From Allobosea lathyri (GTDB taxonomy: Bacteria > Pseudomonadota > Alphaproteobacteria > Rhizobiales > Beijerinckiaceae): a stretch of DNA of 64,000 nucleotides. The stretch is taken from positions 541,629-605,628 of the forward strand of contig NZ_FNUY01000003.1 of NCBI RefSeq assembly GCF_900108245.1. Direction: 5' to 3'. The notes beneath the pieces were generated by a model that worked only from the letters and a program-made list of their open reading frames with translations, made no database searches and was not told the DNA's origin. Each line of letters starts with the position of its first letter. The first letter of the stretch is position 1. A program made the position numbers and the translations under genes. Of the stretch, positions 37,063 to 46,579 are shown piece by piece.

Positions 37063-38396
37063 GGACAGGCAACAAGGGACCAGGCGGCCCCAAGGGGAGC
37101 GGTCCCAAAGGAAGCGGCGCCAAGGGCAGCGGCGCCAAGCGTGGCGGCAGGCCGCCTGCCTCGGGCGCGCCCAGAGGCAAGCGCCCGAGCCATGATGCCC
37201 GCCGCTCGGCGCGCGCAGCCACGCGGCCCGGCCCCGAGCGCGAGGAAGACGTCGTGCGCACCGAGCCGACGCGCAATCCCGCTCCGCATCATCCCGCGCC
37301 CCGCGCCGCCGGCCCGCGCAAGCCCGTACAGCGCAAGGCACCTGTGACGGATGCGCCGACGCGCGCCGAGGTCAAGGCCGAGACCGCGCAGGTGCTTGCG
37401 ACCGGCGTGCAGCAGCTCGTTGTGACCGCCGACGAGAACGAGATGCGGATCGACCGCTTCCTCGAAGCACGCTTTCCGCAGCTCTCCTTCAGCCATATCC
37501 AGCGCATCGTCCGGAAGGGCGAATTGCGCGTCAACGGCAAGCGCGCCGACAGCAAGGACCGGCTCGAAGAAGGCCAGACCGTGCGCATCCCGCCGCTCAA
37601 GCTCGATCCGCAGGAACAGCGTCCGCGCTCGCTCAAGGCCGACGAGGACACGCTCGGCTTCCTGCGCTCGATCACTCTCTATGAGGACGACGACGTCATC
37701 GTCCTGAACAAGCCGGCGGGGCTCGCCGTCCAGGGTGGCTCGGGCACGACACGCCATGTCGACCAGATGCTCGATTCCATGATGGGCAAGGACGGCCAGA
37801 AGCCGCGCCTCGTCCATCGCCTCGACAAGGATACGGCGGGCTGCCTCGTCATCGCGAAATCGCGCTTTGCCGCCGCGACGCTGGCCAAGACGTTTCGTTC
37901 GCGTTCGGCGCGCAAGGTGTACTGGGCGCTTGTCGCCGGCGTGCCACGCGTGCGCCAGGGCCGGATCTCGACCTATCTCGCCCGCGAGGAGGCCTATGAC
38001 GGCGACCAGCGCATGGCCGTCGCCAAGCATGGCGATGACGGCGCGATGCATGCGGTGACCTATTACGCGGTCGTCGAGACGGCGGCGCAGAAGCTCGGCT
38101 GGCTTTCGCTGAAGCCCGTGACCGGGCGTACCCACCAGCTGCGCGCCCATGCCGCCCATATCGGTCATCCGATCGTGGGCGACCCCAAATATTTCAACAT
38201 CAAGAACTGGGAACTGCCCGGCGGCATCCAGAACAAGCTGCATCTGCTGGCGCGGCGCATCGTGCTGCCGCATCCGCGCGGCAAAGGCACGATCGACGTC
38301 AGCGCGCCGTTGCCGCCGCATATGCGCCAGTCCTGGAACCTGCTCGGCTTCGAGGATGAGCGCTACGACCCGATCGTGGACGCGCCCGACGAGTAG
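37059..38396 (+). CDS. RluC/RluD-family 23S rRNA pseudouridine synthase with basic N-terminal extension
   Basis: The 445-residue protein starts with about 115 residues of Lys/Arg/Gly/Pro-rich low complexity, opening with GSGPK/GSGAK repeats encoded by 15-base units (37095-37140). An S4 RNA-binding domain follows (MRIDRFLEARFPQLSFSHIQRIVRKGELRVNGKRAD), then the catalytic domain with the Asp-containing motif HRLDKDTAGCLV and GRTHQLRAHAAHIGHPIVGDPKY. The crcB-rlu overlap is 4 bases. Which uridines it modifies (RluC or RluD type) cannot be decided here. Confidence 0.93.
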   Translation: MRTGNKGPGGPKGSGPKGSGAKGSGAKRGGRPPASGAPRGKRPSHDARRSARAATRPGPEREEDVVRTEPTRNPAPHHPAPRAAGPRKPVQRKAPVTDAPTRAEVKAETAQVLATGVQQLVVTADENEMRIDRFLEARFPQLSFSHIQRIVRKGELRVNGKRADSKDRLEEGQTVRIPPLKLDPQEQRPRSLKADEDTLGFLRSITLYEDDDVIVLNKPAGLAVQGGSGTTRHVDQMLDSMMGKDGQKPRLVHRLDKDTAGCLVIAKSRFAAATLAKTFRSRSARKVYWALVAGVPRVRQGRISTYLAREEAYDGDQRMAVAKHGDDGAMHAVTYYAVVETAAQKLGWLSLKPVTGRTHQLRAHAAHIGHPIVGDPKYFNIKNWELPGGIQNKLHLLARRIVLPHPRGKGTIDVSAPLPPHMRQSWNLLGFEDERYDPIVDAPDE

Positions 38397-38437
38397 GGGC
38401 TGGGAACAATCGCTCAAAGAGGTGACGAAGCGTAAGA

Positions 38438-38479
38438 GAACAGTTGCGGAACAGATTGGGCTATGTTCTAATTTTGTTC
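38438..38479 (+). promoter_or_regulatory. Two LexA (SOS) boxes over a promoter
   Basis: GAAC-N7-GAAC at 38438-38452 and GTTC-N7-GTTC at 38465-38479 are both perfect matches to the alphaproteobacterial LexA box and are in opposite orientation. Between and under them lies TTGCGG (38444-38449), 17 bases, then TCTAAT (38467-38472). Box 1 covers the -35 and box 2 covers the -10, so LexA would block the promoter. The only gene in the right direction is the secreted cysteine-repeat protein at 38505. Confidence 0.75.
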
Positions 38480-38504
38480 CAATCGCTCTTACGTAGGTGC
38501 CCTG

Positions 38505-39011
38505 ATGCGTTTCGCCCTTATTCTGGCAGGCCTGACCTTGGGGCTCGCCGCCCCCCTCGCTGCCCAGTCGACCGCTCCGGCTCCGGCGCCGGTTCGGGCC
38601 GCAACCACGGCCACGACCACGGCCGACGAGCCCGTTCCGCGGGCCGAGCGGGCCAAGGCCCGGCAGGATTGTCTCGCCGAAAACGTCGCGCTTTCGGGCG
38701 ACGACCTGCGCGCCGCGATGCGCCGCTGCATCCAGGCGAAATTCCCCGGCGTGCAGCTTTATGCCCGCGACGGGCTCACCCGTGACGGCAAGCCGACGGC
38801 TGCGACCGTGCGCGCCGCCTGCAAGGAGGAGGTCGACGGTCGCAACCTTTCCGGCTCGACCCGGACGGCGGCGCTGGTCGCCTGCTTCAACGCCAAGCGT
38901 CCCGACCTGGCGCAGCGCGCCGAATGCCGCAAGGAGGCGCGGGACAAGGGGCTCGACGGCGAGCCGCTGCGCAAGGCGGTCGATGCCTGCGCCCGCGAGG
39001 CCAGATCCTGA
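38505..39011 (+). CDS. Secreted PsiF-like cysteine-repeat protein, likely SOS-controlled
   Basis: The 168-residue protein has a signal peptide (LILAGLTLGLAAPLAAQ), a Thr/Ala/Pro linker and three repeats of about 22 residues, each with two Cys: 56 and 75, 106 and 127, 141 and 162. The pattern C(x)2-3E....L.G...R.A...C resembles the PsiF repeat, whose function is unknown. The Cys pairs are probably disulphides in the periplasm. An AGGTG site precedes the ATG and a LexA-box promoter lies 25-70 bases upstream. Nothing in the protein itself suggests DNA repair. Confidence 0.8.
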   Translation: MRFALILAGLTLGLAAPLAAQSTAPAPAPVRAATTATTTADEPVPRAERAKARQDCLAENVALSGDDLRAAMRRCIQAKFPGVQLYARDGLTRDGKPTAATVRAACKEEVDGRNLSGSTRTAALVACFNAKRPDLAQRAECRKEARDKGLDGEPLRKAVDACAREARS

Positions 39012-39108
39012 GCGGCTCTGCCTCAAGGACCGGATGTGCGGAGCAACGGGACCACGTCATGTCGCCAGCGCAATGGATCGCTCCGGCGATCCGGGCTAGA
39101 GCGACGCC

Positions 39109-39789
39109 ATGGATCTCGTCATTTTCGACCTCGACGGCACGCTGATCAATTCAGAGGCCATTCTTCTCCGCTCGCAGGTCGAGACATTCGCGCGGCACGG
39201 CCTCGTGCATCCCGGCCGCGAGGCGGGTCTGGGGATCGTCGGGCTGACGCTGAACATCGCGCTGATGCAGCTTGCCGGGCTCGACGAACCCGACGAGGCG
39301 CTGACCGAGACCTATCGCGAGGTGTTCGGCGCGATGCGACGTCAGGCCGAGAGCGATCCGACATTGGCCGAGCCGCTCTTTCCGGGCGTCGCAGACATGC
39401 TTGCCGAGCTTGCGCGCCAGCCCGGCCTACGCCTGGGCATCGCGACGGGCAAATCCCGTCGCGGCGTCGAATATATCGTGGAGCGCTTCGGCTGGCAGGA
39501 TCTGTTCCAGACGGTCCAAAGCGCCGATGATGCGCCCTCAAAGCCGCATCCGGGCATGATCCTGCGTGCGATGGCGCAGACCGGCGCCGCGCCGGAGCGG
39601 ACGGCGATGGTCGGCGACAGTTCCTTCGATATCGAAATGGCGGTCGCTGCGGGCGTCATGCCGATTGCGGTCTCCTGGGGCTTCCAGCCTCCCGCCAGCC
39701 TGGTCGCACTGGGCGCGCGGCATGTGCTGACGGACTGTCGGGACCTGCCAGGTCTGCTTGGACTACCCGCGGTCGCCGGGTCTGTCTGA
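39109..39789 (+). CDS. HAD-family hydrolase (phosphoglycolate phosphatase-like)
   Basis: The 226-residue protein has the HAD motifs in order: FDLDGTLINSE (nucleophile Asp7, acid/base Asp9), GIATGKSRRGVEYI (motif II), KPHPGMIL (motif III Lys) and MVGDSSFDIEMAVAAG (motif IV Asp pair). A helical cap (about 20-85) and the Gph-like layout suggest a phosphoglycolate or similar small-molecule phosphatase. In Hyphomicrobiales such genes often follow rluC; here the cysteine-repeat gene is between them. Substrate is not predicted. Confidence 0.9.
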   Translation: MDLVIFDLDGTLINSEAILLRSQVETFARHGLVHPGREAGLGIVGLTLNIALMQLAGLDEPDEALTETYREVFGAMRRQAESDPTLAEPLFPGVADMLAELARQPGLRLGIATGKSRRGVEYIVERFGWQDLFQTVQSADDAPSKPHPGMILRAMAQTGAAPERTAMVGDSSFDIEMAVAAGVMPIAVSWGFQPPASLVALGARHVLTDCRDLPGLLGLPAVAGSV

Positions 39790-40008
39790 GGCGAAGCGTC
39801 GACCTCTTACTGCCCCACTGGGCCTGAACGGCTTGAGCCTGCGGACGGCGTGTTCAGTAACAACCTCGCAACCACGTCCGATCAGCTCCGTTTAACCTGA
39901 ATATCCGTTCAGATTTTGGCATTAACCACCTGATTGCGAGTCGCGATCCATGGTGTTCCTGCAACAGGGACATACCGGCACAAAACAAAGCCGGACAGGG
40001 GTTAAGCC

Positions 40009-40446
40009 ATGATTGGTCATGAACTTCGTGAATTCGTCGATCGCGTGATGGATCGTCATGCGATCAACGAAGAAGACGTCAAGGTTCTTCAGCGTTACGT
40101 CCTGCTCGACGACGTTTTGACGCGCGATACCATCGATGTTCTGATCGCACTCGATCGGGCAGTGCCGGCGACTTGCGCGGCCTTCGCGGATTATCTGGTC
40201 GCGCTGGTCGTCGACTATGCCGTCTGGGAAAGCCGCCCGACCGGCGTGATCGATCGCGACAAGGCGCATTGGCTGGTCACGACGCTCTCGGCCGGCGAGG
40301 GGCCCACGCGAACCGCCCAGCGCATCGCCTTCGAAATCGTGCGCGAAGCCGAGCGCTGCGACGAGATCCTGCTGGGCTTCGTGCTCCGCAAGGGTTGCGC
40401 CAAGGTCCCGGGCTTCAGCGCCGAGCGCGTGCTGCTCGCGAGCTGA
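40009..40446 (+). CDS. Conserved hypothetical cytoplasmic protein
   Basis: I do not recognise a named domain. The 145 residues are mostly helical and acidic (MIGHELREFVDRVMDRHAINEEDVKVLQRYVLLDDVLTRDTIDVLIALDRAVP), with a DYAVWESRPTGVIDRDKAHWLVTTLSAGEGPTRTAQRIAFEIVREAERCDE block that looks like a conserved motif rather than random coding. No signal peptide or membrane span. Start ATG has AGGGGTTAAGCC upstream. The 219 bases before it contain no other gene. It stands alone between the HAD gene and pccA. Confidence 0.7.
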   Translation: MIGHELREFVDRVMDRHAINEEDVKVLQRYVLLDDVLTRDTIDVLIALDRAVPATCAAFADYLVALVVDYAVWESRPTGVIDRDKAHWLVTTLSAGEGPTRTAQRIAFEIVREAERCDEILLGFVLRKGCAKVPGFSAERVLLAS

Positions 40447-40534
40447 CGGGCATTCGCGCACAGCCATCTGTACGCCACCGAACTTTCGCATCAGTGGACG
40501 CCGGCTGCGGCGTCCAATACATCCCGGTTCAAGA

Positions 40535-40629
40535 GCGTGTCCCGATCGGCCGATCGGAATGCGCTCTTGAGTTTTTTCCGGGCATGTCGGCTTCGAAAAA
40601 CCGGTGTCGGCTTTTTCCGGACATGCTCT
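40535..40629. repeat. Imperfect palindromic intergenic repeat before pccA
   Basis: TTTTTCCGGGCATGTCGGC and CTTTTTCCGGACATGCTC flank a centre GAAAAACCGGTGTCGG; read on the minus strand this is the GAGCATGTCCGGAAAAAG..ACCGGTTTTTCG type of palindrome common in Hyphomicrobiales intergenic regions. GATCGGCCGATC at 40545-40556 is a second palindrome. No gene is present. Confidence 0.65.
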
Positions 40630-40663
40630 AACTGTTCTTTCTGGTCGCCGGGAGACGCCACGC

Positions 40664-42664
<2,001 letters not shown>

Positions 42665-42772
42665 GCGCGTGAGCCCCACGCATGCCGGCGAGTCTTACCG
42701 TCATCTGAACTCTTGCCATCGGCAGAACTCCGGCCGAGACTTGCACAACATCTAGCGGGAGACGGACGGCGC

Positions 42773-43393
42773 ATGCTGACGATCTGGGGGCGGCTCAGCT
42801 CCATCAATGTCCAGAAGGTCGTCTGGGCCGCCGGCGAAGTCGGCCAGGCCTTCGAGCGGATCGATGTCGGCGGCGCCTTCGGCGGCAATCGCGAGCCCGC
42901 CTTTCTCGCCAAGAACCCCAACGGGCAGGTCCCGGTGCTGGAGGATGGCGATGTCTGCGCCTGGGATTCCAACAGCATCGTGCGCTATCTCGCGGCGCGC
43001 TACGGCGCCGGCTGGATCTGGGACGAGGACCCGGCGGTGCGCTGCGAATCCGACCGCTGGATGGACTGGATGATCTCCGAACTCCAGCCGGCGATGACGC
43101 CGGCATTCTGGGGGCTGGTGCGTCGCACGCCCGGTCATACGGATCCCGACGTGATCGCGGCCTCCATCACCCGCGCGGAAGCGAAGATGGATATTCTGGA
43201 GGGCCATCTCGCCACCCGCAGCTATCTCGGCGGCGAGCGTTTCGGGATGGCCGACATCGTGGTCGGGGCCGGCGCGCATCGCTGGCTTCACATGCCGATC
43301 GAACGCGCGGCCAGGCCCAGGCTGCAGCGCTGGTATGAGCTGATAGCGGCGCGGCCTGCCGCAAAGCAGGCTTTGCCGCTGCCAATTGCGTGA
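42773..43393 (+). CDS. Glutathione S-transferase family protein
   Basis: A 206-residue GST: thioredoxin-like domain at 1-75 (LTIWGRLSSINVQKVVWAAGEVG; FLAKNPNGQVPVLEDGD with cis-Pro; WDSNSIVRYLAARYG, the Glu/Asp-Ser glutathione contact) and a helical C-terminal domain with GERFGMADIVVGAGAHRW, the N-capping box. The catalytic Ser is probably in GRLSSINV. The substrate is unknown. The frame is open 20 codons further upstream, but the ATG at 42773 is the natural domain start. Confidence 0.9.
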   Translation: MLTIWGRLSSINVQKVVWAAGEVGQAFERIDVGGAFGGNREPAFLAKNPNGQVPVLEDGDVCAWDSNSIVRYLAARYGAGWIWDEDPAVRCESDRWMDWMISELQPAMTPAFWGLVRRTPGHTDPDVIAASITRAEAKMDILEGHLATRSYLGGERFGMADIVVGAGAHRWLHMPIERAARPRLQRWYELIAARPAAKQALPLPIA

Positions 43394-43433
43394 TCCCGGG
43401 CCAGCACGGCTTGATCCCATCGCGATCACGGGG

Positions 43434-43973
43434 ATGATGAGACGCATGACCTCGCTCTGGCCTGCCATCGCTCTGCTGCTCGTCTTTGCCGCCACGCCGC
43501 TGCGGGCGCAGGCGCCTGCGCCGCCGGCCAACGCGACGCTCGCAAGCGACAGGGCGCAGCTCGCCAATTGCCTGCGCGAAAACCGGACCGCCACGCAATC
43601 CTGCATAGGCAGCATCGCTGTTGCCTGCGTCAGTGCGACCGGTGTCGACCGGCGCGCTGCTGAACAGGGCTGCGCACGCCGGGAGGAGGCGGTCTGGCGC
43701 GAGCGGCTGATGCAGGCGCTGCAACTGACCGGGCGACCGCTCGATGCCGGCAGGCGCAGCCGGCTTGCGGCTCTGCATGTCGCATGGGAAGGCTTCATCG
43801 CCCAGAAATGCGCGTTCTACGGTTCGGGGCAGCAGGGCGGTCTTCAGGCCGGCCGGCAGGCGGGCTGCGAATTGCGTGAGGTCGCCAAGCGCGCGCTCGA
43901 ACTCGAGAGCGCCATGGCGCAGGTCCAGGCACCGACACGTCGCCCGCAATCGCCACCGCAGATCATCCGCTGA
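43434..43973 (+). CDS. LprI-like (DUF1311) secreted protein
   Basis: About 179 residues with a signal peptide (SLWPAIALLLVFAATPLRAQ). The mature part has six Cys and the DUF1311/LprI pattern: CLRENRTATQSCIG...ACVSATG, a long helix, LAALHVAWEGFIAQKCAFY, and GCELREVAKRALELE at the end. LprI-type domains include lysozyme inhibitors, but most members are uncharacterised. ATG codons at 43434, 43437 and 43446 compete; all keep the signal peptide. It follows the GST gene by about 40 bases. Confidence 0.75.
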   Translation: MMRRMTSLWPAIALLLVFAATPLRAQAPAPPANATLASDRAQLANCLRENRTATQSCIGSIAVACVSATGVDRRAAEQGCARREEAVWRERLMQALQLTGRPLDAGRRSRLAALHVAWEGFIAQKCAFYGSGQQGGLQAGRQAGCELREVAKRALELESAMAQVQAPTRRPQSPPQIIR

Positions 43974-44053
43974 CCGTCCTGTTTCCAGCCGGGTGTTAGC
44001 GTCCTGTCAGCTTTCGCAGGCTACATCCTGCGCCGTGGTTGCGGGGGCCCTGG

Positions 44054-44842
44054 ATGTTCTTCACTCTTTCCAAGCTCGTCTGGTTCGCCTTCTCTCCGGT
44101 GAACATGGCGATCCTGCTTGCCGCGCTGGCGGCGCTGCTCGCCTTCACGCGGTTTGCCCGCCCGGCGCGCTGGCTGGGACTCGCTTCGCTGGTGGCGCTC
44201 GGGCTGATGGCCTTCAGCCCCTTGCCGCGCATCGTGATGCGGCCGCTGGAAAACCGTTTTCCGCAACAGGATGCCGCGAAGGGGCCGGTCGACGGGATCA
44301 TCGTGCTCGGCGGAGCGATCGGCGTGGCGCGCGGCGATGTCGTGCTGACATCGGCCGGCGCGCGCATGACCAAGGCAGTGGAGCTTGCGAGACTGCATCC
44401 GAAGGCGCGGATCGTCTTTGCGGGCGGGGCGGCCAACCTGATCTCGCCGGTCACCGACACTGAGGCCGATGGCGCCAAGCTGCTGCTGGAAGGGCTGGGG
44501 GTGGAGCCGGGGCGCCTCCTGCTTGAGGACAAATCGCGCAACACCCGCGAGAACGCGATCTTCACGCGCCAGCTGGTCGATCCCAAGCCGGGCGAGCGCT
44601 GGCTGCTGGTGACGTCGGCCTGGCATATGCCGCGCGCCATTGGCGTCTTCCGCAAGGCGGGCTTCGAGATCGAGGCCTTCCCGGTCGATTATCTCACCGC
44701 CAACAAACCGGCTGATTTCATCAGGCCCTACGCTCGCGCGCCACGCGGACTCGGCATCGCCGATGACGGTTTCAAGGAATGGGTCGGCTTGCTAGCCTAT
44801 CGGCTGGCTGGATATACCGACGCGTTGTTTCCCGCGCCGTGA
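44054..44842 (+). CDS. YdcF/SanA-like DUF218 membrane protein
   Basis: The 262-residue protein has two N-terminal membrane segments (FSPVNMAILLAALAALLAF; WLGLASLVALGLMAFSPL) and a DUF218 domain: VDGIIVLGGAI, RMTKAVELARLHPKARIVFAGGAA, LLLEDKSRNTRENAIFTRQLV, and LLVTSAWHMPRAIGVFRKAGFEIEAFPVDY. The family includes ElyC, involved in envelope/peptidoglycan lipid carrier metabolism, but the biochemical role is unknown. The ATG at 44054 is preferred over a TTG at 44039. Confidence 0.87.
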   Translation: MFFTLSKLVWFAFSPVNMAILLAALAALLAFTRFARPARWLGLASLVALGLMAFSPLPRIVMRPLENRFPQQDAAKGPVDGIIVLGGAIGVARGDVVLTSAGARMTKAVELARLHPKARIVFAGGAANLISPVTDTEADGAKLLLEGLGVEPGRLLLEDKSRNTRENAIFTRQLVDPKPGERWLLVTSAWHMPRAIGVFRKAGFEIEAFPVDYLTANKPADFIRPYARAPRGLGIADDGFKEWVGLLAYRLAGYTDALFPAP

Positions 44843-44844
44843 CG

Positions 44845-44874
44845 AGCGCATCCCGCTTTTCGGGCCGATGCGCT
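44845..44874. terminator. Hairpin between convergent genes
   Basis: AGCGCATC (44845-44852) pairs with GATGCGCT (44867-44874), with CCGCTTTTCGG inside forming a second short stem. It separates the convergent YdcF-like and DUF3253 genes and may end both transcripts, though no long T run follows. It also looks like a fragment of the intergenic palindrome family. Confidence 0.45.
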
Positions 44875-45145
44875 ATTCGCTGCTCGGCAGCGACAGGCGG
44901 TAGACGCCGCGAAAATCGTCGGGATCGACGGGCCGGCCCTTGCGGGTAATGATGATGCGGCCTTCCTTCATCAGCCTGACCGCGATGCGCCTTATCGGCT
45001 GCATCAGCGGGCCCCAGCCGTCAGGATGGTCGCCGCCGATGGCGCGGGCGGCTTCCGACGGGCAGATCGTCCTGCCCGCGCCACGCTCGGCTGCAAGTCT
45101 CAGGATGGCGGATTCGAGATCGTCGGTCTGGCTCATGCCGCTCAT
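44873..45145 (-). CDS. DUF3253 domain protein
   Basis: The 90-residue protein matches DUF3253 over its length: ESAILRLAAERGAGRTICPSEAARAIGGDHPDGWGPLMQPIRRIAVRLMKEGRIIITRKGRPVDPDDFRGVYRLSLP. It is a small winged-helix-like fold with a Gly-rich turn; function is unknown. Start could be Met1 or Met4 (MSQTDDLE). Confidence 0.85.
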   Translation of the reverse strand: MSGMSQTDDLESAILRLAAERGAGRTICPSEAARAIGGDHPDGWGPLMQPIRRIAVRLMKEGRIIITRKGRPVDPDDFRGVYRLSLPSSE

Positions 45146-45167
45146 GAGGGGAGCCTGAGCGGATTCG

Positions 45168-45860
45168 TCAAGGTTTGCGGCCTGTCGGAAAGACCGTGAG
45201 CGAGTCGGAGGCGAATTGGCGGCGCCACATCACCGTCAGAACCGCAGCGGTGGCGGTGAGGAAGAGCCATGGACTCAGGAACCAGCCGAGATAGGCCAAT
45301 GCGAAGAAGAAAGCGCGCTGGCCGCGGTTGAAATGCCGGCCGGCGGCGATGTTCATCGCGATCGTCTCGCGAACCGCCTCGCGGGTTTCAGGCTCGTCCT
45401 GGCGCTTGGCGGAAGGGATCGCGCCGAGCAGAATCGCGCAATAGTTGAACAGCCGGTAGCTCCAGGCGAATTTGAAGAAGGCATAGGCGAAGATCACGCA
45501 AAGCCCGATCACCTTGAGTTCCCAGGCCGCGCGCGTCACCGGCGTCGCGAAGGGCAGGTCCTCGAAGATCTGGGCGACCTGATCCGTCGAGCGCAACAGG
45601 CTGAGCGCTCCGCCGATGGCTAGAAGCGAGGTCGAGGCGAAGAAGGCCGTGCCGTTCTGCAGCCCGTTCATCACCTGAGTATCGATGATCCGGTTGTCGC
45701 GCTGGACCGATTCCTCGATCCAGCGGGCGCGTCGGATATTCATCACGGCGTTCATGTTATGCCGGCTATGCGGCCCGACCTCGACGGCGACATGATAGCC
45801 GAGCCAGGCGGCCATGAAGAAAATAAAGGCGATCCCATCGATCGTCGCGAATCCGGCCAT
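45168..45860 (-). CDS. DUF599 inner-membrane protein
   Basis: A 230-residue protein with four predicted membrane segments (IAFIFFMAAWLGYHVAV; NGTAFFASTSLLAIGGALSLL; WELKVIGLCVIFAYAFFKFAWSYRLFNY; AFFFALAYLGWFLSPWLFLTATAAVLTVM). NAVMNIRRARWIEESVQRDNRIIDTQVMNGLQNGTAFFAS is the conserved DUF599 block. Role unknown. GGAGCAAAAC precedes the ATG at 45860. It is divergent from the rhodanese gene. Confidence 0.88.
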   Translation of the reverse strand: MAGFATIDGIAFIFFMAAWLGYHVAVEVGPHSRHNMNAVMNIRRARWIEESVQRDNRIIDTQVMNGLQNGTAFFASTSLLAIGGALSLLRSTDQVAQIFEDLPFATPVTRAAWELKVIGLCVIFAYAFFKFAWSYRLFNYCAILLGAIPSAKRQDEPETREAVRETIAMNIAAGRHFNRGQRAFFFALAYLGWFLSPWLFLTATAAVLTVMWRRQFASDSLTVFPTGRKP

Positions 45861-45970
45861 GTTTTGCTCCTCGAATCCAGACTGAGGCGTCGTCTCCGGC
45901 TCCGCAAGGCACGATTGACGCCGGAAGGGCAAGCCGCCACGGTGCCGCGCTGCCGAGGGAGAGCGAAGCC

Positions 45971-46393
45971 GTGCCACAGACGATCACCAGGGGTTACAAG
46001 GCTTTGCTCGCCGAGGCCGAGGCCAGGGTTGAAACACTGTCGATCGACGAGGCGAAGGCCCTGCATGGTCGCGACGATGTCGTGTTCGTCGACCTGCGCG
46101 ATCCGCGAGAGGTCGAGCGGGAAGGGCGCATGCCCGGCGCCTTCCATTGCCCGCGCGGCATGCTCGAATTCTGGATCGATCCCGAAAGCCCCTATGCCAA
46201 GCCGGTATTTGCCCAGGACAAGCGCTTCGTCTTCTTCTGCGCCGGTGGCTGGCGCTCGGCACTGGCGGCGCAGGCCGCGCAGGAGATGGGGCTGAAGCCG
46301 GTCGCACATATCGCCGGCGGCTTCGGAGCCTGGAAGAAGGGCGGCGCGCCCTTCGAGGCAGCCGAGGCCAAAGACGCCGGCGGAAAGGCCTGA
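45971..46393 (+). CDS. Rhodanese-like sulfurtransferase domain protein
   Basis: The 140-residue single rhodanese domain has VVFVDLRDPREVEREGRMPGAFHCPRGMLEFWID and the active-site loop FFCAGGWRSALAAQAAQEMG with the catalytic Cys, followed by IAGGFGAWKKGG. It could move sulfane sulphur from thiosulfate or persulfides. Translation starts at GTG 45971 behind GAGGGAG. A possible two-span membrane peptide gene follows 10 bases later. Confidence 0.9.
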   Translation: MPQTITRGYKALLAEAEARVETLSIDEAKALHGRDDVVFVDLRDPREVEREGRMPGAFHCPRGMLEFWIDPESPYAKPVFAQDKRFVFFCAGGWRSALAAQAAQEMGLKPVAHIAGGFGAWKKGGAPFEAAEAKDAGGKA

Positions 46394-46402
46394 GACCCAG
46401 CC

Positions 46403-46579
46403 TTGTCCCATATCCTGATCGTTATCGCCGTCATCGCCTTCCTGTTCCGGAAGCCGTTGGGGCGCATCCTGTCCCGGCAGTTTCCCGACCGCGCGAAACG
46501 GCATCGCGTCGTGGGGACCGTGATAGTCGCCTTTCTGCTGGTGATTGGTGTTCGGCTTTTGGCGTTGCTCTGGAAATAG
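46403..46579 (+). CDS. Possible small two-span membrane protein, TTG start
   Basis: A 58-codon frame beginning with TTG (LSHILIVIAVIAFLF) contains two hydrophobic segments separated by a strongly basic loop (RKPLGRILSRQFPDRAKRHRVVG) and a second span (TVIVAFLLVIGVRLLALLW), and ends at TAG 46577-46579. The layout is protein-like and starts 10 bases past the rhodanese stop. No good binding site precedes the TTG. A real small protein is more likely than chance, but this is not certain. Confidence 0.5.
   Translation: MSHILIVIAVIAFLFRKPLGRILSRQFPDRAKRHRVVGTVIVAFLLVIGVRLLALLWK

Noticed and set aside
36987..39026. A 679-codon minus-strand frame opposite the pseudouridine synthase and the cysteine-repeat gene
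   Set aside because: Shadow of two well-supported plus-strand genes.
39790..40008. CtrA boxes upstream of the 145-residue hypothetical gene
   Set aside because: Two isolated TTAACC words are present but not at the N7 spacing.
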